This document shows positions 1-5,350 of a DNA stretch of 5,665 nt, one piece after another. The translations under genes and the position numbers were made by a program. Below the pieces are notes generated by a model. It was not told the origin of the DNA, ran no database searches, and saw nothing but the letters and a program-made list of their open reading frames with translations. How positions within the stretch are numbered: position 1 is the stretch's first letter; every line of letters begins with the position of its first letter. The DNA is from Methanobrevibacter sp. (GTDB lineage: Archaea; Methanobacteriota; Methanobacteria; Methanobacteriales; Methanobacteriaceae). Location: the NCBI GenBank assembly GCA_017646885.1, contig JAGCLR010000343.1, forward strand, positions 1-5,665, read 5' to 3'.

Positions 1-45
1 GAGATTAAGGATGATGAATTGATATTCTATTATGCTCATAAATAG
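1..45 (+). CDS. C-terminal end of an upstream gene (partial)
   Basis: Frame 1 is open from the window edge to a TAG at 43-45 and reads EIKDDELIFYYAHK. The other two + frames stop within the first 25 bases. Only 14 codons are visible, so the product cannot be identified. The main support for a real gene end is the perfect hairpin plus T-run that starts within its last codons, as expected at the 3' end of a + strand transcript. The gene converges on the - strand gene at 315-2198. A - strand reading beginning at an ATG at 39-37 is also open to the edge, but it has no Shine-Dalgarno site and is less likely. Confidence 0.4.
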   Translation, partial: EIKDDELIFYYAHK

Positions 46-62
46 AGCATAATATTTTTTTT
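28..62 (+). terminator. Hairpin plus T8 terminator overlapping a stop codon
   Basis: TATTATGCTC (28-37) pairs perfectly with GAGCATAATA (45-54) across a 7-base loop, and eight T follow (55-62). This is the form of an intrinsic terminator. The TAG stop (43-45) sits at the loop and stem edge, so the last codons of the upstream gene form the 5' arm. Archaeal termination depends mainly on the U-tract, so the stem may instead act in RNA 3'-end stability. Confidence 0.6.
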
Positions 63-165
63 AAGATTTTATTTTGTTCTTTGAAATCAGAACTAATTTT
101 TTTAAAAAAAGGAAAAAATAAGAAATAATTAAAATTCATTAAAATAATAAAAAAAGAAAAAAGAG

Positions 166-221
166 AATAAATTTATTTAAGATTAATTCGGCTTTTTTTA
201 GTTAAATAAATTTATTTTTTT
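166..221. terminator. Possible bidirectional terminator between convergent genes
   Basis: AATAAATTTATTTAA (166-180) and TTAAATAAATTTATT (202-216) form a perfect 15-bp inverted repeat around a 21-base loop. On the + strand seven T (215-221) end the repeat. On the - strand the repeat is followed by the complement of an A-rich stretch (about 149-162), giving a T-rich tail. The position between two converging genes fits a two-way terminator. The arms are pure A/T, and such repeats arise easily by chance in DNA this AT-rich. Confidence 0.35.
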
Positions 222-275
222 AAATAAAATATAAAATATAAAATTTTAATTTTTGATTTTTAAAATAATAAATTA

Positions 276-312
276 AAATAGTTAAAATAGAATTAAGCTA
301 TTTAAACTATTT
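276..312 (-). terminator. Hairpin directly after the stop of the membrane-anchored protein gene
   Basis: AAATAGTTAAAATAG (276-290) pairs with CTATTTAAACTATTT (298-312) over 15 positions with one A-A mismatch (284/304) and a 7-base loop. It begins 2 bases beyond the TAA of the - strand gene (317-315). The following - strand sequence is A/T-rich but has no long uninterrupted T run next to the stem. Longer T tracts come further on, as the complement of the A tracts at about 149-162 and 104-118. Confidence 0.5.
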
Positions 313-314
313 AA

Positions 315-2198
315 TTATTTTAAAATCTTTTTAACTGTATTGGATTTGACCCAAATCTTTTTAGATCTGTATCTTACTCCAATGTAGCCTGGCTTGAGTC
401 TTAAGATTTGACTTGAATAGCTTTCGCCATTGATGTCATAGATTACAATTTGACCTACTTTTAGTTCAAATAAGGTTCCATTGATGTACACTTCTTCAAC
501 ATCAGTTTTTGCCTTATGCATCATCAATCTTTTTTGACCTTCTTCTACAGGCTCTTCAGCAGGAGCAGCTCTTCTTGTACGTTTGGATTTAGCTTTAGCT
601 TCAGATCTTTTGCGGAGTTCCTCTTCGCTAATGCCTTTTGATCCTAAAATCTTTTTAGTGTTTTCTGCTCTGCGTACTTTCTCTTTCTCTTTAGCCTCTA
701 TCTTTTTATAGTCTTCCTTAGTGTAGACATTTGCATCTTTTTCGGAAGTTTCATCAGTTACATCTTCAAAGGAATCAGACAATTCCTCATCATCAGTTTT
801 ATTGTAGGATTCCTTATTGATTTCCTTATAGATTTTGTCCACATCATCATTAGGCTGAGTTTTCGCTAAGTTTCTTTCCTCTTCATGGATTGGAGTGATT
901 GTGATTGTATCTCCAATGTATTCAATTCCATCTCCTAAGTCTTGAGCATAATCATCAGGGACAATGTCCACTTTAGTTTCTACAACAACAGGTTGTTGAG
1001 GAGCATTTGCTTTTCTGAAGTTTCTGATGGATTTGATTGCACTGTTGATCAATTCATTGCCAGTGGATGGTTTTTCTTCGGTTTCTGAATTGATTGTAAC
1101 AAATTCATTTTCTGGACTTTCATCCACTTCCACTTGCTCTTCCTTATTTAAGAGGATATGTAAATCATCATGATAGGAATCATCTGGGATTTGAGAAGCT
1201 TCTTCAGCTTTAGGAGTTTCGCTAAGTTCAGCTTTGACTTCTTCCACTTTGGCTTCGGTTTCTACAGCAGGCTCTGCTTCTGCTTCTTTAGCTTCAGATG
1301 CCTGTTTGATCTTTTCAATAGTGGTTCCGATATCTGGAGTTTCTTTAGCTTCATCTTCCTCTTTAGCCATTTTCTCTTTTACAGCTTCAATGTCTTCAGC
1401 GGAAATGTCTGCTAATTTCTCTTCAACCTCTTCTTTAGCTTTTTCAATCTTTTTGATTAAATCAGCAGTGTCAGCTTCAGCTTTTTGAACTATTTCATCT
1501 TTTCCTTCAGATTCAACTTCAATTGCTTCTTCTGCTTGAGCTTCATCTTCAATTTTTGCAGATTCCTTAATTTCCTCAATGGTTTCAGCAGGTTTTACAG
1601 ATTTAACTACTTTTACAGTGCCTTCTCCTTCTTCAACCACTAATTTATTAGCTTCGCTGGAAATGAATTCCTTTTGCTTTTCAGTCATTGGCACTTGACG
1701 AGCTTCAGGTTGTTTTTCTTCTTGTCTTGCACTGATAATGGTTGCAGCATGTTCTGGTTTAATAGGTTCTTGGAAAGATTTAACCTCTTCTTCCTTATTC
1801 ATTTGGGTTTTTACTCTTTCAGGGGTTCTAGGAACCTTTTTAGGAATAGCTTGAGGTTTTTTAACTCTTCTTGCTTGTTTTTTAGGAGCTTCATCCATAG
1901 CTTTTGCCCTTTGTCTTAAAAGAGCGGTTGTTCCACCTACCTCTCCATTTTCAACATCATCAATAGTGTTTGCATATAATTGAGCTTCACTTAAGTTAGC
2001 ACGGTTTCTTCTTTGCGCTTTTCTGATTCTTTTACGTTTCTCATTGTCATAGTCCGCTCTGGTACTATTGATGAATTCTTCTAATCTCTCTTCTTCATTA
2101 TCTTTTTCCTTATCCTTATAGTATAACTTAACAATTATTATGGAAATTATTCCAATAACTGCTATAAGAATAAGCAGTATCGCTGTTACTTCTTTCAT
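315..2198 (-). CDS. Single-pass membrane-anchored protein with long Glu/Ala-rich linker and small C-terminal domain
   Basis: This 627-residue protein belongs to no family I can name. Residues 5-25 form one hydrophobic helix. The charges just after it (KLYYKDK) suggest, by the positive-inside rule, that the bulk of the protein lies in the cytoplasm. Residues 53-66 are strongly basic and 104-130 are rich in Lys, Arg and Pro. Residues 200-330 are dominated by Glu, Ala and Lys with coiled-coil-like stretches, and 330-500 are acidic and probably disordered. A Lys/Arg-rich stretch (500-545) leads to the only compact-looking part, about 567-627. This part alternates hydrophobic and basic residues with turn glycines (KVGQIVIYDINGE, PGYIGVRYRSKKIWV), suggesting a small beta-rich fold. 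The ATG at 2198-2196 is preceded by GGTGA (2207-2203) at a 4-base spacing. The gene stands alone, divergent from dapL. The layout (anchor, long charged linker, C-terminal domain) resembles scaffolds such as ZipA in form only. Confidence 0.85.
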   Translation of the reverse strand: MKEVTAILLILIAVIGIISIIIVKLYYKDKEKDNEEERLEEFINSTRADYDNEKRKRIRKAQRRNRANLSEAQLYANTIDDVENGEVGGTTALLRQRAKAMDEAPKKQARRVKKPQAIPKKVPRTPERVKTQMNKEEEVKSFQEPIKPEHAATIISARQEEKQPEARQVPMTEKQKEFISSEANKLVVEEGEGTVKVVKSVKPAETIEEIKESAKIEDEAQAEEAIEVESEGKDEIVQKAEADTADLIKKIEKAKEEVEEKLADISAEDIEAVKEKMAKEEDEAKETPDIGTTIEKIKQASEAKEAEAEPAVETEAKVEEVKAELSETPKAEEASQIPDDSYHDDLHILLNKEEQVEVDESPENEFVTINSETEEKPSTGNELINSAIKSIRNFRKANAPQQPVVVETKVDIVPDDYAQDLGDGIEYIGDTITITPIHEEERNLAKTQPNDDVDKIYKEINKESYNKTDDEELSDSFEDVTDETSEKDANVYTKEDYKKIEAKEKEKVRRAENTKKILGSKGISEEELRKRSEAKAKSKRTRRAAPAEEPVEEGQKRLMMHKAKTDVEEVYINGTLFELKVGQIVIYDINGESYSSQILRLKPGYIGVRYRSKKIWVKSNTVKKILK

Positions 2199-2236
2199 TT
2201 TTTCACCGAATTAATCTTATTTAAATTTATTTGATC

Positions 2237-2271
2237 TGTCCTATGATTTGCATTGAACAGTTGATAGGACA
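2237..2271. repeat. 8-bp inverted repeat in the leader of the - strand gene
   Basis: TGTCCTAT (2237-2244) is mirrored exactly by ATAGGACA (2264-2271), separated by 19 bases. It contains GC pairs, unlike most A/T-only repeats nearby. It lies 39-73 bases upstream of the - strand start codon, downstream of the proposed TATA boxes, so it would be in the 5' leader RNA as a stem-loop or act as an operator. Its role is unknown. Confidence 0.45.
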
Positions 2272-2284
2272 ATTGTAAGCATCA

Positions 2285-2355
2285 TATAGAATAATGTATG
2301 TCTTTTATACAAGTCTTTTATAGAACAATATGGGCAAGTCATACATTATCTTATA
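2285..2355. repeat. Interrupted 20-bp inverted repeat flanking the tandem TATA boxes
   Basis: The core arms ATAATGTATG (2291-2300) and CATACATTAT (2340-2349) match perfectly. The pairing extends outward to 2285/2355 and inward to 2304/2336, with mismatches at 2290/2350 and 2301/2339 and a G-T pair at 2289/2351. The arms enclose the proposed promoter boxes. The 8-mer ATACATTA of the right arm recurs at 2387-2394, giving three copies in two orientations. This could be a regulator binding site around the promoter, or a cruciform or RNA stem. Confidence 0.45.
2300..2322 (-). promoter_or_regulatory. Two tandem TATA-like boxes for the - strand gene
   Basis: Read on the - strand, TATAAAAGAC occurs twice, at 2322-2313 and 2309-2300, with a 13-base period. 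TATAAAAG is a good match to an archaeal TATA box. Transcription would start roughly 25 bases further on, near 2275-2290, giving a leader of about 80-90 bases. No strong purine-rich BRE is obvious in front of either copy. A second promoter further upstream cannot be excluded. Confidence 0.45.
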
Positions 2356-2511
2356 GTATTATATGTATATCTTTTTTATTTTATTTATACATTAGTTTTA
2401 TATTTTTTTTAGAAGGCATAATTTTTTAAAAATTTGTATGATTTTTCCCACTTTTACACTTTTTAATACACAATTTTAAATAATATATTTAATAAATAAT
2501 TAAGTGTTAAA

Positions 2512-2534
2512 TAGTTAGAAATCTAGTTAGAAAT
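2512..2534. repeat. 11-bp direct repeat upstream of dapL
   Basis: TAGTTAGAAAT occurs at 2512-2522 and again at 2524-2534, a 12-base period close to one helical turn. It lies about 135-160 bases before the dapL start. Two copies on the same face of the helix would suit a dimeric regulator, but slippage in AT-rich DNA could also produce it. Confidence 0.4.
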
Positions 2535-2611
2535 TATTAATTAAGTTAATTTTAGAGATTTTAGTTTAATCAATTGGATTATATTAATTGTAATTTTGGT
2601 GTTTTAGATTT

Positions 2612-2625
2612 TCATTAACTAATGA
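2612..2625. promoter_or_regulatory. 14-bp palindrome, candidate operator before dapL
   Basis: TCATTA (2612-2617) and TAATGA (2620-2625) form a perfect dyad around a central AC, 44 bases before the dapL start codon. The spacing of the half sites suits a small helix-turn-helix dimer. The position fits control of dapL, but no regulator is encoded in the window, and short A/T-rich palindromes occur by chance. Confidence 0.3.
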
Positions 2626-2629
2626 TTTT

Positions 2630-2654
2630 AATTATTTAAATTATTTAAATTATT
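2630..2654. repeat. 9-bp tandem repeat in the dapL leader
   Basis: AATTATTTA is repeated at 2630-2638 and 2639-2647, with a partial third copy at 2648-2654. It ends just before the dapL Shine-Dalgarno site (2659-2663). The A/T-only, unstructured sequence would keep the ribosome binding site accessible. The copy number could vary by slippage. Confidence 0.45.
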
Positions 2655-2669
2655 GTCTGAGGTAAAAAC

Positions 2670-3902
2670 ATGGTTAAAATTAATGAAAACTATCTTTTAT
2701 TGCAAAATAGTTATCTTTTTGTTGAAGTAAATAGACGTGCAGCTAAATACATGGAAGAAAATCCTGATAAGAACGTTATTAAAATGGGTATTGGAGATGT
2801 GACAAAACCTTTAGCCCCTACTGTAATCAAAGCTTTCAAGGATGCTGTTGATGAAATGGCAGATGGTGAAACCTTTATGGGTTACGGTCCAGAACAAGGA
2901 TACGACTTTTTAGCTGAAGCTATCATTAAGAATGACTTCAATAAATGGGGAGTGGATTTAGACCTTGATGAAGTGTTCATTTCAGACGGTGCAAAATGTG
3001 ATACCGGTAACATTCAGGAAATATTTGCATTGGATAACGTAATTGCAGTAACTGACCCTGTTTATCCAGTTTATGTTGACACAAATGTGATGGCAGGCAG
3101 ATCAGGCAACATAAAGGATGATGGAATGTATGAAAATATAGTATACCTTCCATGTACCGAAGAAAATGACTTCGTTCCAGAGCTTCCTACAGAACCAGTT
3201 GACTTGATTTATCTCTGTTTCCCAAACAACCCAACTGGAACCACTTTAACTAAAGACCAATTGGCTAAATTTGTCGAGTATGCTAAGGAAAACGATGCCC
3301 TTATCCTATTCGATGCAGCATATGAAGTTTTCATCACAGAAGATGATGTACCTCACACAATCTATGAAATTGATGGTGCAAAGGAAGTTGCTATTGAATT
3401 CAGAAGCTTTTCAAAAACTGCAGGATTCACTGGTACACGTTGCGCTTACACTGTAGTTCCTAAGGAAATCAAGATTAAAGATGCTGAAGGCATTGAGCAA
3501 TCTGTAAATGCATTATGGAACAGAAGACAAACCACAAAGTTCAATGGTGTTTCCTATCCTGTCCAAAAGGCTGCAGAAGCGGTTTACACTGAAGAAGGAC
3601 AAAAGGAAATCATGGCAAACATTGATTATTACTTGGAAAATGCTAAAATCATTCGTGAAAGCTTATCCGATATTGGATTAAATGTTTACGGTGGAGTGAA
3701 CTCCCCTTACATTTGGGTAAAGACTCCAAACGACATGGAATCCTGGGACTTCTTCGATTTACTCTTGGAAGAGGCTAATATTGTAGGTACTCCTGGTTCC
3801 GGATTCGGTCCAAGCGGTGAAGGTTACTTAAGGTTAACAGCATTCAATACCTTGGAAAACACTAAGGAAGCTATGTCTAGAATCTCTAAATTATCATTCT
3901 AG
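2670..3902 (+). CDS. dapL: LL-diaminopimelate aminotransferase
   Basis: This PLP-dependent cytosolic enzyme moves an amino group from glutamate to tetrahydrodipicolinate, giving LL-2,6-diaminopimelate in one step and bypassing the acyl-blocked DapD/DapC/DapE route to lysine. The 410-residue length is normal for the family. Diagnostic stretches are visible in order: [10 protein letters not shown] (39-48), [10 protein letters not shown] (71-80), [15 protein letters not shown] (105-119), [15 protein letters not shown] (129-143), FPNNPTG (184-190, with N187), FDAAYEVF (214-221, with D215 contacting the PLP ring nitrogen and Y218 near it) and [12 protein letters not shown] (246-257, with K249 as the Schiff-base lysine and R257 near the phosphate). 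R388 in GYLRLTAF is the expected carboxylate-binding arginine. GAGGT (2659-2663) lies 6 bases before the ATG, and the N-terminus (MVKINENYL) aligns with known DapL proteins, so the start is secure. No other lysine-pathway gene is seen beside it. All key residues are present and the gene looks intact. Confidence 0.95.
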   Translation: MVKINENYLLLQNSYLFVEVNRRAAKYMEENPDKNVIKMGIGDVTKPLAPTVIKAFKDAVDEMADGETFMGYGPEQGYDFLAEAIIKNDFNKWGVDLDLDEVFISDGAKCDTGNIQEIFALDNVIAVTDPVYPVYVDTNVMAGRSGNIKDDGMYENIVYLPCTEENDFVPELPTEPVDLIYLCFPNNPTGTTLTKDQLAKFVEYAKENDALILFDAAYEVFITEDDVPHTIYEIDGAKEVAIEFRSFSKTAGFTGTRCAYTVVPKEIKIKDAEGIEQSVNALWNRRQTTKFNGVSYPVQKAAEAVYTEEGQKEIMANIDYYLENAKIIRESLSDIGLNVYGGVNSPYIWVKTPNDMESWDFFDLLLEEANIVGTPGSGFGPSGEGYLRLTAFNTLENTKEAMSRISKLSF

Positions 3903-3905
3903 ACC

Positions 3906-3942
3906 TTTTAATTTTTTATTATTTATTTTTTTTTAAATTTTT
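3906..3942 (+). terminator. T-tract terminator after dapL
   Basis: Directly after the dapL stop come T runs of 4, 6, 9 and 5 (3906-3909, 3912-3917, 3926-3934, 3938-3942) with no hairpin. Stacked U-tracts of this kind are the usual archaeal termination signal. They fill nearly all the gap to the next gene, so some read-through is plausible, because no clear promoter is left for that gene. Confidence 0.55.
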
Positions 3943-3945
3943 ATT

Positions 3946-3950
3946 GGTGA
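3946..3950 (+). promoter_or_regulatory. Shine-Dalgarno site that sets the start at 3956
   Basis: GGTGA sits 5 bases before the ATG at 3956. In-frame TTG (3944) and GTG (3947) codons also exist, but both overlap this site and have no ribosome binding site of their own in the T-rich sequence upstream. The ATG is therefore the likely start. Confidence 0.7.
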
Positions 3951-3955
3951 AAGAA

Positions 3956-4636
3956 ATGGAAGTTAATTCTTTTTTAATTGAAGAAAATGATGATTTACAA
4001 GATTTATTCTCTAAATATGGTGCTTTGGCATTAGAAAAGCAGGAAATATTATCAAGCATTGTTGGAGATGCTGAACCTGAATTGGATATTGAAAAGGGAA
4101 TTGTCAGATTTGGTGAAAAGGAATTTCCTATTCAATTGATTGGATTCTTGGATCCTGATGAGGATACATGGTCCTGGGCATGGGACAATGAGGATATAGG
4201 TTTTCCAGAAGATTTAATCGAAGAGGCAAAGGCCATAAAGGAATTTGGCCAAGAACAGAATGTTCCACAATTCTTTGAAAATGTATTTGCAGCAAACTTG
4301 ACTGAAGCTCATATATTGACTATGACAATATCTTCCCTCTTTAGCAATGATGCATATTGTGCTGTTAATTATGGAGGATTTGTATTCTTTGTAACCATTG
4401 AGTCTGATGAGATAGAGATTACTGATGACATTGATGTATTTGCAAATATAATTAATGATTTCCATCGTAAATTTGAAGTAAATCATTTAAAGGCTTTAAG
4501 AGGTTATGCTGAAAGCAAAGGTTATGTATACAAGTACAGAGATGAGTTTTGTGTTGTTAAAATTGGAGACGACACAATAGTTGTCACTTTAACTGAAAGA
4601 AAAAACATTTATACCATTAAAATCATTAGAGCTTAA
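3956..4636 (+). CDS. DUF6882-like protein of unknown function
   Basis: This 226-residue acidic, soluble protein has no signal peptide or membrane segment. The stretch at about 60-110 (QLIGFLDPDEDTWSWAWDN, then a helix with IKEFGQEQNVPQFFE) resembles, from memory, the Trp-rich core of the DUF6882 family, in which a beta strand ends in a W-x-W-A-W-x-N pattern (W72, W74, W76 and N78 here). Residues 105-165 look like a helix followed by strands (GGFVFFVTIES). The last 60 or so residues (from DFHRKFEVNHLKALRGYAE) form a further small helix-strand unit that may lie outside the named family. The family's biochemical role is unknown to me. The gene follows dapL on the same strand behind T-tracts and precedes a DUF6891-like gene. 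The family assignment is moderately sure, and any function would be a guess. Confidence 0.75.
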   Translation: MEVNSFLIEENDDLQDLFSKYGALALEKQEILSSIVGDAEPELDIEKGIVRFGEKEFPIQLIGFLDPDEDTWSWAWDNEDIGFPEDLIEEAKAIKEFGQEQNVPQFFENVFAANLTEAHILTMTISSLFSNDAYCAVNYGGFVFFVTIESDEIEITDDIDVFANIINDFHRKFEVNHLKALRGYAESKGYVYKYRDEFCVVKIGDDTIVVTLTERKNIYTIKIIRA

Positions 4637-4645
4637 TGGTTTCTA

Positions 4646-4675
4646 TTTTTTATTTTTTATTTTTCCACTTTTTTT
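4646..4675 (+). terminator. T-tract terminator after the DUF6882-like gene
   Basis: T runs of 6, 6, 5 and 7 (4646-4651, 4653-4658, 4660-4664, 4669-4675) begin ten bases after the stop codon, without a hairpin. The pattern matches the tract after dapL and suggests that the next gene is transcribed at least partly from its own promoter. Confidence 0.55.
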
Positions 4676-4680
4676 ATAAT
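4673..4680 (+). promoter_or_regulatory. Possible TATA box for the DUF6891-like gene
   Basis: TTTATAAT follows the T-tract and lies about 45 bases before the likely start codon at 4721. A transcript would begin near 4700-4706, leaving a short leader with the Shine-Dalgarno site. The region is so A/T-rich that chance matches are common. Confidence 0.3.
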
Positions 4681-4711
4681 TTGATTATTATTTATCTAAT
4701 TAAAGTCTATG

Positions 4712-4715
4712 GGTG
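4712..4715 (+). promoter_or_regulatory. Shine-Dalgarno site that sets the start at 4721
   Basis: GGTG lies 5 bases before the ATG at 4721. An in-frame ATG at 4709 overlaps the site and has no ribosome binding site in front of it, so it would add four residues (MGVI) only if used on a leaderless RNA. Confidence 0.6.
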
Positions 4716-4720
4716 TTATT

Positions 4721-5350
4721 ATGGATAAGGAACTGATGGATGAAATCAATTATGAAATTCAGATATTGATTAAAATTGGATTTTACAGTGATGATGAGAT
4801 TTTAGAGATAATTGATGATGAGTTTATTGAAGAGGATATTTCTAAAGATCTTATTTCAAGTCTTCTTTTGGAAAATAAGGAAAATTTAGATGAATTGAAA
4901 GGGGATTCAGATGATTTCATCAAATTAAGCAAGGCCTTTGATGATTTGACAAAGGAAAACATCATTTCCATTCATAATGCCGGTTATGATATTGAGGAAG
5001 GAATTCAGGATTCATTTGAATTGTTTACGCATTTGAAAAACAACAAGTATGAACCTATAGGATTTTGTTTCTATACCTTTGAAGACATTGAAAATGCAAT
5101 TGAAGAGAATGCATTGAACATTGCATTTGGCGATTTTGAGTATGATGAGAAAAAGGGATTGGAAATAGCTAAAATGATAGTTAAAACCCTAAAAGATTAT
5201 GGTTTTGAAATCAATTGGGGTGAATCTGTAGATGAAATAATTGAAATAGAGAATTTCAATTGGAAAAAGCAATTTGATGGAAAGGAGTATTCCATGGACG
5301 GAGCCCTTGAAGACTTTATCAGATTAAACAGTGAAGAAAATGAACAATAG
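4721..5350 (+). CDS. DUF6891-like protein of unknown function
   Basis: This strongly acidic, soluble 209-residue protein has no signal peptide or membrane helix. The first 65 or so residues are helical and rich in Asp, Glu and Ile. The rest matches, from memory, the DUF6891 pattern: FDDLTKENIISIHNAGYD (73-90), then GFCFYTFEDIENAI (114-127), NIAFGDF (133-139), a helix with IAKMIVKTLKDYGFEINW (149-166) and a closing strand with IENFNWKKQF (176-185). The conserved N86-A-G-Y89, the FY/ED pair and the terminal W181 are all present. I know of no established biochemical activity. The end overlaps the next gene by 11 bases in another frame, which suggests translational coupling and a shared role. The start at 4721 is chosen for its GGTG site. 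Confidence 0.8.
   Translation: MDKELMDEINYEIQILIKIGFYSDDEILEIIDDEFIEEDISKDLISSLLLENKENLDELKGDSDDFIKLSKAFDDLTKENIISIHNAGYDIEEGIQDSFELFTHLKNNKYEPIGFCFYTFEDIENAIEENALNIAFGDFEYDEKKGLEIAKMIVKTLKDYGFEINWGESVDEIIEIENFNWKKQFDGKEYSMDGALEDFIRLNSEENEQ

Larger units (their letters stand above)
2199..2669. other. Divergent intergenic region with several repeats and promoter elements
   Basis: These 471 bases separate the - strand membrane protein gene from dapL. No credible protein gene lies here. The half next to the - strand gene (2237-2355) holds an 8-bp dyad, a longer interrupted inverted repeat and two tandem TATA-like boxes. The middle (about 2370-2500) is A/T-rich with T tracts and possible TATA-like strings such as TTTTAAATAATATA (2474-2487) that could serve dapL. 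The half next to dapL holds an 11-bp direct repeat, a 14-bp palindrome and a 9-bp tandem repeat. The region is long for a compact archaeal genome, suggesting that both genes have their own regulated promoters. Confidence 0.7.

Noticed and set aside
1170..1919. Three + strand open frames opposite the long - strand gene (1170-1415, 1234-1488, 1674-1919)
   Set aside because: They are antisense to a well-supported gene, and their Phe/Ser-rich products are what reversed Glu/Lys-rich coding sequence yields. None has a convincing ribosome site.
315..2198. Calling the - strand gene a ZipA or EzrA homologue
   Set aside because: Only the layout is similar. No sequence motif of either family is visible, and low-complexity Glu/Ala regions give misleading matches.
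2243..2278. Eleven-residue leader peptide frame in the divergent intergenic region
   Set aside because: It has no ribosome site, simply overlaps the TGTCCTAT dyad, and frames this short are expected by chance.
2512..2654. Short CRISPR-like or attachment-site repeats
   Set aside because: The repeats are too short, adjacent or overlapping, and lack spacers; no cas, integrase or transposase gene is present.
2199..2669. Lysine riboswitch or NrpR-type operator (GGTA-N6-TACC) before dapL
   Set aside because: Neither the GC-bearing helices of a lysine riboswitch nor the GGTA/TACC half-site pair can be seen.
3271..3456. Open frame inside dapL in another frame
   Set aside because: It lies wholly within an unmistakable dapL coding region and has no features of its own.
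3944..3955. TTG at 3944 or GTG at 3947 as the start of the DUF6882-like gene
   Set aside because: These codons overlap the GGTGA ribosome binding site of the ATG at 3956 and have no site of their own.
4214..4971. Two - strand open frames opposite the DUF6882-like and DUF6891-like genes (4214-4486, 4783-4971)
   Set aside because: Both are antisense to well-supported genes with good ribosome sites, and the products look like random translation.
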